Origin: an uncultured Rubritalea sp.
GTDB taxonomy: Bacteria > Verrucomicrobiota > Verrucomicrobiia > Verrucomicrobiales > Akkermansiaceae
Direction of reading: 5' to 3'
Assembly (NCBI GenBank): GCA_937132085.1
Contig: CAKZNV010000204.1
Location: 1 to 33,234 of the forward strand
Length of the DNA stretch: 33,234 nt
In this document: positions 24,998 to 31,984 of the stretch, in pieces
Numbering within the stretch: the stretch's first letter is position 1
How the letters are laid out: every line of letters starts with the position of its first letter
Position numbers and translations under genes: made by a program
Notes under the pieces: generated by a model
What the model was told of the DNA's origin: nothing
The model's input: only the letters and a program-made list of their open reading frames with translations
Database searches by the model: none

Positions 24998-26113
24998 ATG
25001 GTTAATAAACGTAAAACTATAGGACTCCTTTCTAACTTTTTTAGTAAGAGAATCTTAGATGGCGCCCATGATTACGCTAGACAGAACGATATAAACATAG
25101 ATGCCAGATGGTCTGTTAGAGGAGAGTGGGTTCCCTTGAAGCCAGGCTGGGATGGCCTAGTTTACATGGTGGTCGATGATCCCCGACTCTTAAAAAAAGT
25201 GAATAGCCTAAAGATCCCTAAAGTTTCTTTACGAACTCACCTTGAGGAAAGCTGGAAAGTTATTCCAAACTACGAGAACTCTGGGCGCCTAGCAGCAGAG
25301 GAACTAATCAGCTCGGGGGTTAAATCAATACTCACTATAGAAGTATCTAAACGAGAGATCGATCAAAACTTCGCTAAGGGAGTCCAGCAAGAATGCCTAC
25401 AGCAGGGTGTAGCCTATGAACGCCTAGAAACTCGTATTCCTGAGATGCAGGACTTACAGGAATACATGCTAGAGGAATTCAAGAAACGCGAATTCCCAAT
25501 AGGATTTTGCCAACCGCACGCAGCAATTGCTTACAGCATACAAAACGAGCTGCTCAAATCAGGAATCCGTATTCCAGAAGATGTCAGTATGGTCGTCATC
25601 GACAAAGATGTGCAACTCACTCCAGACCTAGCACAAGTCCCCATTACCACCGTCGACACCAATGAATGGTTACAAGGATTCATCGCAGCGGAAATGGCTC
25701 ACAGTCTGATCGAAGGTAAGGTTCTGGCTACCAAGGAAATCAGAATCCCGCCTAAAGGCATACAGCAACGAGAGAGCACAGGACATCAACAGCTTCACGA
25801 TCACATTGCCGCTAAAACCCTGAGCTATATTCGCAAGCACTTCCTCGAACCTATCAGCGTATATGATGTTGTAAAACATGTAGGTTCATCACGAAGATTA
25901 GTAGAGATGAAATTCCGAGAGATCCTCAACTGCGGAATTCACGAGGAACTCACTAGGCTCAGGATCGGAGAAGCAAAACACTTCATTAAGAAAAAGGAGC
26001 TGAGCATTACTAAAGTAGCTGAAACCTGTGGGTTCTCTTCTGTGCATTACTTTTCAACCGCCTTCAAAAGAGAAGTAGGCCTCTCACCAAAGCAGTTTCA
26101 AACAAAGCAATAG
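24998..26113 (+). CDS. XylR-type transcriptional regulator (sugar-binding-like domain + AraC HTH)
   Basis: 371 residues. Residues 1-250 form a LacI/periplasmic-binding-like ligand domain (KTIGLLSNFFSKRILDGAHDYA at the start, then a central GRLAAEELISSGVKSILTI and the PEDVSMVVIDKD element). Residues 262-368 form an AraC-type helix-turn-helix pair: ISVYDVVKHVGSSRRLVEMKF and ITKVAETCGFSSVHYFSTAFKREVGLSPKQF. This is the order of XylR of E. coli and of the many regulators of this type in Verrucomicrobiota and Planctomycetota, where they often bind sugars. The ligand is unknown. It is divergent from a PEP-CTERM gene, which is its most likely target. Confidence 0.92.
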   Translation: MVNKRKTIGLLSNFFSKRILDGAHDYARQNDINIDARWSVRGEWVPLKPGWDGLVYMVVDDPRLLKKVNSLKIPKVSLRTHLEESWKVIPNYENSGRLAAEELISSGVKSILTIEVSKREIDQNFAKGVQQECLQQGVAYERLETRIPEMQDLQEYMLEEFKKREFPIGFCQPHAAIAYSIQNELLKSGIRIPEDVSMVVIDKDVQLTPDLAQVPITTVDTNEWLQGFIAAEMAHSLIEGKVLATKEIRIPPKGIQQRESTGHQQLHDHIAAKTLSYIRKHFLEPISVYDVVKHVGSSRRLVEMKFREILNCGIHEELTRLRIGEAKHFIKKKELSITKVAETCGFSSVHYFSTAFKREVGLSPKQFQTKQ

Positions 26114-26141
26114 ATGATGGACTCTAATACTAGACCATAAA

Positions 26142-27563
26142 TTACGTCCAATTAGATTTATAACTATTGCGCAGTAGCTCAAGACACTCAGAGTCTTCAC
26201 AGATCTTATCCCCGTCGCCATCCACACCGTAGACAGCTACTGGCTCAAATCTACCAGACTGCATAGCTTGGTCTATTAAAGCTTCCGCTGACAAGCACAT
26301 CCTTCCAGCATGCTCTTCTAATTTAAAATCTAGCCCAGCAACAGAGTGAAAACTTCTGTAGACCAATTCGGTGCAAGCTAGTCTATCTGCCTTAGTAAAA
26401 TCGAAAAGAAAATCATAACGTTTCCCTACATGCGTATTTGCTTTATGAAGAACCTGGAGCAACTCAGAGGCTCCTAAATCGGGTCTCAACACCAAGAAAC
26501 TATCAACAGCTAAAGTATCCTCAAGCTCCCTATAGCGCACTCCATCTTTTTTAGATTCCACCACAGAGCAAGGTTCAGGAATCCTGCTAAATTCATCTAA
26601 CTGAGCTCCGTCTAGTAGCCCAGCCTGCTTAATCAACGACTCTCTCTGCTCAGCATTGCCTATAAAAAAGGCAGCATGTGGCCAGAATCCCGGTAAGAAT
26701 AAATTACTCAATGCATCATCATGCCTCGTCACAAGTATATCACCTGGAATTAACTTCCTTTTGATTTTAGACAACACTGCTGGACTAACTCGTTTCACCT
26801 TCTTTTCAGAAATTGACCCTTTAATACCATTTTTAAACGGCTGTCTCATCTCAGCTATCGCACTTCCTGAGAATCTAAATAAATGAAACATCGCTTTGCG
26901 ATAACCAGATTGATGACTACGTATGAAATTATATAGTCGGTATTTTAAGCTACGCTGAATAAAGACTGATTTCTTTTTCTGAATGAACGGTCGTTCAGCC
27001 TCTAACATGTCGATCAACTCTGACTCCCTTTGACCCAGATCTTTTAGAGCTAAAATGTCATGATGGTTTGTCTCATAAAATCTCGTTGCCTCGTAGAAAC
27101 GCCACATTCGAATAGGCGAAGACAAACTCTTGTATACTTGGCTAAGCCCATTTCTAGAAAGCCCATACCTCACCTCTTCCTCATCGAGCTTCTTCCAGAT
27201 CACTGGCATACTCCTAGCTACCTCTATAAGATAGGAAGCTGAACGCACCAACATACAGGCTGCTGTGTATCCTATCGTAAATGCTTTAATGTCTCCTCCC
27301 CAGCTAGTCTTCTTAGCTAAAAACGGCTGAAGCTCTTCTATCGACTCTAACAGAACTGAACGTATCCTTAAATAGTTTGCGAATACTTCACGTAAACGCT
27401 CATCCTCATCTGGTAGATAATATTTCCTTTCATCAGCACGTTTTGCATCTAACAGAATCCCAGCCAAACTAGTTTCCGTAGGTAATGCTTGAGCAGATGA
27501 CATCACCTGATCAAGCACGATATCTATTCTGTTTTCAAATTGATCTGACTGAGATTCGTTCAC
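26142..27563 (-). CDS. YiiX/YebB-like (permuted NlpC/P60) cysteine hydrolase with helical N-terminal region
   Basis: 473 residues, start codon GTG. The C-terminal ~215 residues form a permuted papain-like (NlpC/P60 superfamily, YiiX/YebB-like) domain: the sequence KLIPGDILVTRHDD begins the fold, H296 sits in FWPHAAFFIGNA, and C397 in RLACTELVYRSF, with a KRYDFLFDF element before the Cys. The order His-then-Cys is the circularly permuted order. The N-terminal ~260 residues are helical and charged (for example residues 45-85 and 120-220) and I recognise no domain there; there is no signal peptide. Relatives act as amidases, peptidases or acyltransferases. The gene is monocistronic. Confidence 0.8.
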   Translation of the reverse strand: MNESQSDQFENRIDIVLDQVMSSAQALPTETSLAGILLDAKRADERKYYLPDEDERLREVFANYLRIRSVLLESIEELQPFLAKKTSWGGDIKAFTIGYTAACMLVRSASYLIEVARSMPVIWKKLDEEEVRYGLSRNGLSQVYKSLSSPIRMWRFYEATRFYETNHHDILALKDLGQRESELIDMLEAERPFIQKKKSVFIQRSLKYRLYNFIRSHQSGYRKAMFHLFRFSGSAIAEMRQPFKNGIKGSISEKKVKRVSPAVLSKIKRKLIPGDILVTRHDDALSNLFLPGFWPHAAFFIGNAEQRESLIKQAGLLDGAQLDEFSRIPEPCSVVESKKDGVRYRELEDTLAVDSFLVLRPDLGASELLQVLHKANTHVGKRYDFLFDFTKADRLACTELVYRSFHSVAGLDFKLEEHAGRMCLSAEALIDQAMQSGRFEPVAVYGVDGDGDKICEDSECLELLRNSYKSNWT

Positions 27564-27793
27564 TGAATAAGATAATATGTTAGAGACCTTGAGATGTCAA
27601 TTTCACAGAAAAGCTATAAAATTAGGCGATTCAGAGCATCTAACAGATTCACTTATTATACCTAAAGCATAAAAAGCCACCCTTTACGCAGAAAACGCTC
27701 ATCACGCAAGCAAAAAAGCTATATACACGTAGGGAAAGATTTATTATATTTTATCTTTACAAAGAGTCTAAGATTGGCGAAAAGTATAGCGCA

Positions 27794-28069
27794 ATGAATA
27801 AAGCAGAACTTGTAGAATCAGTCCAGAAGGCTCTTGGAAAAGAGACAACGAAGCGAGCAGCAGAAGACGCAGTTAAAGCAGTCCTCGAGTCTATCGCAAA
27901 AGGTGTTAAAAAAGACAAGAAAGTCCAGCTCATCGGGTTTGGAACTTTTGAAGTTAAGAAGCGTGCAGCTCGTATGGGCCGCAACCCTAAAACAGGTGAG
28001 TCAATGAAGATTAAAGCTTCTAAGACTTGCGGTTTCAAGGCTTCTTCAGTTCTTAAGAAGTCACTTTAA
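27794..28069 (+). CDS. HU-family DNA-binding protein
   Basis: 91 residues. The whole chain is a bacterial histone-like HU/IHF fold: MNKAELVESVQKALG, helix-turn-helix dimer core, GFGTFEVKKRAARMGRNPKTGE (the beta-arm signature with the Asn-Pro intercalation site) and a basic C-terminus. It bends and compacts DNA and helps replication, repair and transcription. Monocistronic, with a strong terminator just after it. HU and IHF subunits are not safely told apart by eye; I give no symbol. Confidence 0.93.
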   Translation: MNKAELVESVQKALGKETTKRAAEDAVKAVLESIAKGVKKDKKVQLIGFGTFEVKKRAARMGRNPKTGESMKIKASKTCGFKASSVLKKSL

Positions 28070-28090
28070 TATCTTCTCAGATATAATCTC

Positions 28091-28123
28091 AAACCTCACA
28101 TGTTTACATGTGAGGTTTTTTTG
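28091..28123 (+). terminator. Rho-independent terminator of the HU gene
   Basis: AAACCTCACATGT (28091-28103) pairs with ACATGTGAGGTTT (28106-28118), then TTTTTTT. It begins 21 bp past the stop codon. Confidence 0.9.
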
Positions 28124-28170
28124 TGCCCTAGATTAATATAATCTAACGGATGCTTTCTAAAAAATTGAAA

Positions 28171-28350
28171 CAAAAAAACCGCTACGCCGTCCATAGAACT
28201 GTGAGCCACTAATCCGAAAGCTCAAAAGGTGGGGACCTCCTTCGACCCTCTGTCTTCCTGAAAAGGCATGACATTAAATCTCCGGTTCAATCCCCTTAAC
28301 GTATTCATCGGTCTGGGCACGTTCTATATGTGGACTAACGTAGCAGTCAC
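28171..28350 (-). ncRNA. ssrS: Putative 6S RNA-like structured RNA
   Basis: The 315 bp between the HU terminator and the thioesterase hold no gene but fold, on the minus strand, into one long interrupted hairpin of about 180 nt. The closing stem pairs CTGCTACG with CGTAGCGG (28346-28339 with 28186-28179), GTCC with GGAC, ATAGAAC with GTTCTAT, then GTG/CAC and CCA/TGG. A large asymmetric internal bubble follows (about 28209-28225 and 28298-28313), then an apical arm with GGGGA/TCCCC and a GTC-CCT-TTTC-AGG-GAC cap. Seven T follow the closing stem. Upstream, TTGCCA and TATTGT at 17-bp spacing could be the promoter. Length, closing stem, central bubble and apical arm match 6S RNA, which binds RNA polymerase. 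The identification is by fold alone. Confidence 0.55.
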
Positions 28351-28438
28351 GATGACAATATAATCAGAACACCTTCTTGGCAAATACTTTTAGAAATTAG
28401 TTTACTAAATATTAGCCAAACAATGTAGCCACAATACT

Positions 28439-28789
28439 TTAACGCTCGACCTGGACGTTGTTTCCATCTTCATTGATATTCACAAAAGTCACTTTGGTAT
28501 CAAATAAAACATTCGGTCTATCCTGATGACCATCTAACACCTCAACGTGATAAGTGACCGAGGTATTGCCTACTTTATAGAGCTTACAGCGAATCACAAT
28601 AATCGCTCCAATTTTCACACCATGATGGAACTCTACTTTATCCATCCCAATTGTTACGAATCGGCATTTTGGAAATTCCAGAGTCGCCGCGATAAAGCTA
28701 GCCTCATCCACCCAACTCAGAAGCCTCCCCCCAAATAAAGATCCATATTGATTTAAATCTTCTGTAATAACTAATCTATGCGTTTCCAT
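28439..28789 (-). CDS. Acyl-CoA thioesterase (hotdog fold, YciA-like)
   Basis: 116 residues from the ATG at 28789 (METHRLV), 7 bp past the stop of the upstream KH-R3H gene; a longer frame would overlap that gene. A single hotdog domain is seen: the helix signature NQYGSLFGGRLLSWVDEAS (after the first strand) is typical of acyl-CoA thioesterases of the YciA/BACH type, where the Asp on the hotdog helix is catalytic. Then MDKVEFHHGVKIGAIIVIRCKL forms the strands. It would hydrolyse acyl-CoA; chain length cannot be read. It is cotranscribed with the RNA-binding protein gene. Confidence 0.85.
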   Translation of the reverse strand: METHRLVITEDLNQYGSLFGGRLLSWVDEASFIAATLEFPKCRFVTIGMDKVEFHHGVKIGAIIVIRCKLYKVGNTSVTYHVEVLDGHQDRPNVLFDTKVTFVNINEDGNNVQVER

Positions 28790-28796
28790 TCTAAAT

Positions 28797-29243
28797 TTAA
28801 TTCGGTTGAATCTCGATACGTTTATACCTAGCAATAGTCTTAGGAGACTGTGTTTTAACACCCTCTTCTGCTAGAGCATTATGAACAATTCTTCGGTAAT
28901 AAGCATTCAGCGGTCTAGTGCGAACCGACTTACCAGACTCCTTAACTCTCTGAGCTAGCTCACGAGCTTTCTCTACTAACTTGCTTTCATGCTCCTCCCT
29001 ATAGCGATCACAATCTACCTTCACTCTAGGAGCCTCAGGGTAATGCTTTTGCAATACTCTATTTACTAAATATTGAATATCTTCTAGACGATCCCCATTT
29101 CTACCAATGATACATTTACTCTCAGTAGTCTCAATATGCAGGCAGACAGAGTCGGGCTTCACCTCTTTAGAAACACCCACCACAAAACCTAACTGCCCTA
29201 ACATAGTTATCAGTATTTTTTCAGCAGCATCATCCCAATTCAT
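28797..29243 (-). CDS. KH-R3H RNA-binding protein (KhpB/Jag family)
   Basis: 148 residues. A KH domain (1-70) has the GxxG loop GRNG at 47-50 in IIGRNGDRLEDIQYLVN; an R3H domain (about 85-145) has the R117-x3-H121 motif in RRIVH. This is the KhpB/Jag (SpoIIIJ-associated) architecture without the N-terminal Jag-N domain, which is absent in many Gram-negative or short versions. It binds RNA and is linked to control of cell division genes in Firmicutes. Usually it sits after yidC; here it stands with the thioesterase gene instead and is divergent from glgA. Confidence 0.88.
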   Translation of the reverse strand: MNWDDAAEKILITMLGQLGFVVGVSKEVKPDSVCLHIETTESKCIIGRNGDRLEDIQYLVNRVLQKHYPEAPRVKVDCDRYREEHESKLVEKARELAQRVKESGKSVRTRPLNAYYRRIVHNALAEEGVKTQSPKTIARYKRIEIQPN

Positions 29244-29429
29244 GCTTGTAAGAGTAAAAGAAAATATTAATTGCGCAACTAGGAATTCCTCATATCACTG
29301 ATGATTAATAACAATTGAGCGACGACTGTTAGATTATCTCCTACTTAATTGATCATTCTAGGATTATTACGCAGCTACTTGTTGTCAAGTGAACCATTCT
29401 TTGATACTCATTATTCCTAAAAGTTATTT

Positions 29430-29435
29430 TATAAT
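29430..29435 (+). promoter_or_regulatory. Candidate -10 box of glgA
   Basis: A perfect TATAAT 12 bp before the glgA start. No convincing -35 hexamer is seen. If used, the mRNA would have almost no leader. Confidence 0.35.
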
Positions 29436-29447
29436 CATGCTTTACCT

Positions 29448-30977
29448 ATGAAATCAAAAAACACACCAAAAAAAACCACCCTTGTGAAAAAACCAACAAT
29501 ACTCATCGTCACCCCAGAAATCACCTACTTGCCAGCAGGCATGGGAAACTTAGCCCAACGAACTAACGCTAAAGCTGGAGGCATGGCTGATGTATCATCA
29601 TCACTAATCAATGCCCTCTATCAGCAAGGAGCTGATGTCCATGTGGCTATTCCTCATTACAAAAAGATGTTTAATAGCTACGAGAAAAACATTCTAGAGC
29701 AAGAGCATGATAAAATGTCTGAAGTCCTTGGTGAGCAAAGAATTCACCTAGCCGAAGATCGCATCTTTTACCACCGTGAAGAAGTCTATGATTCCTCTGA
29801 AAACCACCTCGCAGCACTAGCATTCCAACGTGAAGTCATTAACAACATCATCCCTAAAGTGCAGCCGGACCTTATCCACTGTAACGACTGGATGACTGGA
29901 CTCATTCCTCCTGTTGCTAAAAAACTAGGAATCAAGAGCCTTATCACTGTGCATAACATCCATACTGAGAAACTCACTATGGCGCACATCGAAGATAAAG
30001 GAATCGATGCCGCTGACTACTGGCAGCAATACTACTTCACAGATACTCCTTATAATTACGAACAAGCTCGCGAAAGCAGACATGTTGACATGATGGCGAC
30101 AGGGATTTTCGCTGCAGACCACGTTAATGCTGTTAGTAAGACCTTCCTCTACGAAGTTGTAGAAGGTAAGCACACATTCGTTCCTGATTCAATCCGCCAA
30201 GAACTAGCGAACAAGCTCTACTCTGGTCACGCATCAGGTATTCTTAATGCACCCGATGAGTCATTCAATCCAGAGAAAGACATTCACCTGGAGCATCACT
30301 ACTCCGCTACTACTCACGTAAAGGGCAAGGCTGCCAACAAGAAGAAATTCCAAGAAATAGCAGGTCTAACAGTAGATCCTAAAGCACCTCTCTTCTACTG
30401 GCCATCCCGCCTAGACCCTATGCAGAAAGGCTGCCAACTATTTGCTGACATCCTATATAAACTTGTTGAAGACTACGCTGATATAGGCCTCCAAATTGGC
30501 ATCGTCGCTAGTGGAGAGTTTGAACCACACTTTAAAGAAATCGTAGAACTTCACGGAATCCAAGATAGAGTTGCCGTCATCCCTTTCAAAGAAAGTTTAT
30601 CGAGACTAGCATACGCAGGATCTGACTTCATCATCATGCCATCAAGATTTGAGCCATGTGGACTACCTCAAATGGCAGCTCCAATGTATGGAACCCTACC
30701 TGTAGTTCATAATACAGGTGGTATCACTGACACTGTCGATCACCTTCACTATGATGGGAACCTCGGCAATGGCTTCAGATTTGATCACTACTCCAATGAC
30801 GGGCTCCGATGGGCCATCGATGAAGCTGTAAAATTCTACCGTTGGGCGGATAAGGACAAATCAAGAGTCATCCAGCGCATCATGAAAGAATCTAAATCTA
30901 GATTCAATCACACCACGACTGCGACTTCTTACATTGAACTTTATGAGAAGATGTTAGATAAATCGGTAGTTTCATAA
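29448..30977 (+). CDS. glgA: Glycogen/starch synthase-like glycosyltransferase (GT5)
   Basis: 509 residues. The N-terminal GT5 motif is KAGGMADV (42-49), corresponding to KTGGLADV of E. coli GlgA, with a longer loop before it (PEITYLPAGMGNLAQRTN) than in GlgA of E. coli. HCNDWMTG and VHNIH in the N-terminal half and FEPCGLPQM with TGGITDTV near the C-terminus form the donor-binding site. It transfers glucose from ADP-glucose (or UDP-glucose) to a growing glucan. A basic N-terminal tail of about 15 residues precedes the first strand. No other glg genes are in the window, so the substrate specificity remains uncertain. A small lipoprotein gene follows 13 bp after. Confidence 0.88.
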   Translation: MKSKNTPKKTTLVKKPTILIVTPEITYLPAGMGNLAQRTNAKAGGMADVSSSLINALYQQGADVHVAIPHYKKMFNSYEKNILEQEHDKMSEVLGEQRIHLAEDRIFYHREEVYDSSENHLAALAFQREVINNIIPKVQPDLIHCNDWMTGLIPPVAKKLGIKSLITVHNIHTEKLTMAHIEDKGIDAADYWQQYYFTDTPYNYEQARESRHVDMMATGIFAADHVNAVSKTFLYEVVEGKHTFVPDSIRQELANKLYSGHASGILNAPDESFNPEKDIHLEHHYSATTHVKGKAANKKKFQEIAGLTVDPKAPLFYWPSRLDPMQKGCQLFADILYKLVEDYADIGLQIGIVASGEFEPHFKEIVELHGIQDRVAVIPFKESLSRLAYAGSDFIIMPSRFEPCGLPQMAAPMYGTLPVVHNTGGITDTVDHLHYDGNLGNGFRFDHYSNDGLRWAIDEAVKFYRWADKDKSRVIQRIMKESKSRFNHTTTATSYIELYEKMLDKSVVS

Positions 30978-30989
30978 TGCTAATATTCT

Positions 30990-31148
30990 ATGAGAAATAG
31001 GCTGCTTAAGCTCTGTGTTTTCACCATTCTAGCCACTAGTTTAGCTTCGCTCTTTTCTTGTTCTAAAACCGAGCCTTCATCAGAAGAACTCGTGACACCA
31101 GAGCAGAAAGAGATCCTTAAGGAAATGGGCGAATCATACAAGAAATAG
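30990..31148 (+). CDS. Small predicted lipoprotein
   Basis: 52 residues, 12 bp after the glgA stop. A charged start (MRNRLLK), then a hydrophobic stretch (LCVFTILATSLASLF) ends with the lipobox LFSC, so Cys at residue 24 would be lipidated and the remainder (about 28 residues, acidic then helical: EELVTPEQKEILKEMGE) exposed in the periplasm. I do not recognise the family. The position right after glgA suggests cotranscription. Confidence 0.6.
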   Translation: MRNRLLKLCVFTILATSLASLFSCSKTEPSSEELVTPEQKEILKEMGESYKK

Positions 31149-31192
31149 CAGTTGTCGCAGATGCTGAACTATACTAATCTATTCAGCACTTC

Positions 31193-31978
31193 ATGAAACT
31201 CACCTTTCTAGGCACCAGCACGTCCGTAGGCGTTCCAGTTATTGGCTGCGAATGCGCTATCTGCACCTCTGATGATCCACGCTTACACCGCATGAGATCA
31301 TCAGTGCATGTCCTCACCGACACGCACTCATTGTTGGTAGATTCTGGTCCAGACTTACGCCAGCAGGCATTTCGTCACAAGCTTACGAAGGTAGACGCGG
31401 TGCTCTACACTCATCAGCATCTGGATCACACAGCTGGCTTCGATGAACTCCGAGCCTTCTGTTGGCATCGTGAAGAGCCATTACCCCTCTACTCATCTCC
31501 CGCTTGTCTAGAAGAGCTTGCTCGCGTCTATAACTGGGCATTCTCACCTAACAATACCTACCGAGGGTATATCCGCCCAGACCCTAGACCAGTCACAGCT
31601 CCGTTCCAGATAGGCGAGCTCACCGTTACTCCCCTGCCGGTGATTCATGGAGCGGTAGAAACTATAGGTTACCGATTCGATGAAGGAAACTTCTCCATCG
31701 CCTACATCCCAGATGTAAAAACAATCAAACCTGAAACCTACAAGTTGTTAGAAAATTTAGATCACCTCATTATCGACTCTCTCCGCGAAGCTCAGCACCC
31801 TACTCACATGAGCGTGTCTGAAGCATGTCAAGCAGCTGAAATCATCGACGCCAAGCAGACTTGGCTCACTCACATCGCTCATGAAATTGATATCTATAAA
31901 GTAGCCGCAGAGCTCCCTAACAATATTCAATTTGCCTACGACACACTCACTCTCTCAAATAGCCTTTATTCTCTATAA
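31193..31978 (+). CDS. MBL-fold metallo-hydrolase (PhnP-like)
   Basis: 261 residues. The metallo-beta-lactamase motif is THQHLDH (73-79), followed by the His and Asp residues in VIHGAVET and IPDV (third and fourth metal-site elements) and ITHIAHEID. The N-terminus has an extra Cys set GCECAIC (C19, C21, C24) followed by DPRLHRMRSS, the arrangement seen in PhnP (phosphoribosyl cyclic phosphodiesterase) and close relatives, where the Cys bind a structural zinc. It likely hydrolyses a phosphodiester or a related ester; no phosphonate genes are near. The gene ends 6 bp before the TIGR03790-like gene. Confidence 0.88.
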   Translation: MKLTFLGTSTSVGVPVIGCECAICTSDDPRLHRMRSSVHVLTDTHSLLVDSGPDLRQQAFRHKLTKVDAVLYTHQHLDHTAGFDELRAFCWHREEPLPLYSSPACLEELARVYNWAFSPNNTYRGYIRPDPRPVTAPFQIGELTVTPLPVIHGAVETIGYRFDEGNFSIAYIPDVKTIKPETYKLLENLDHLIIDSLREAQHPTHMSVSEACQAAEIIDAKQTWLTHIAHEIDIYKVAAELPNNIQFAYDTLTLSNSLYSL

Positions 31979-31984
31979 GTCATT

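Noticed and set aside
28129-28145. Palindrome TAGATTA-ATA-TAATCTA after the HU terminator
   Set aside because: Short and AT-only apart from one pair; likely chance in an AT-rich spacer.
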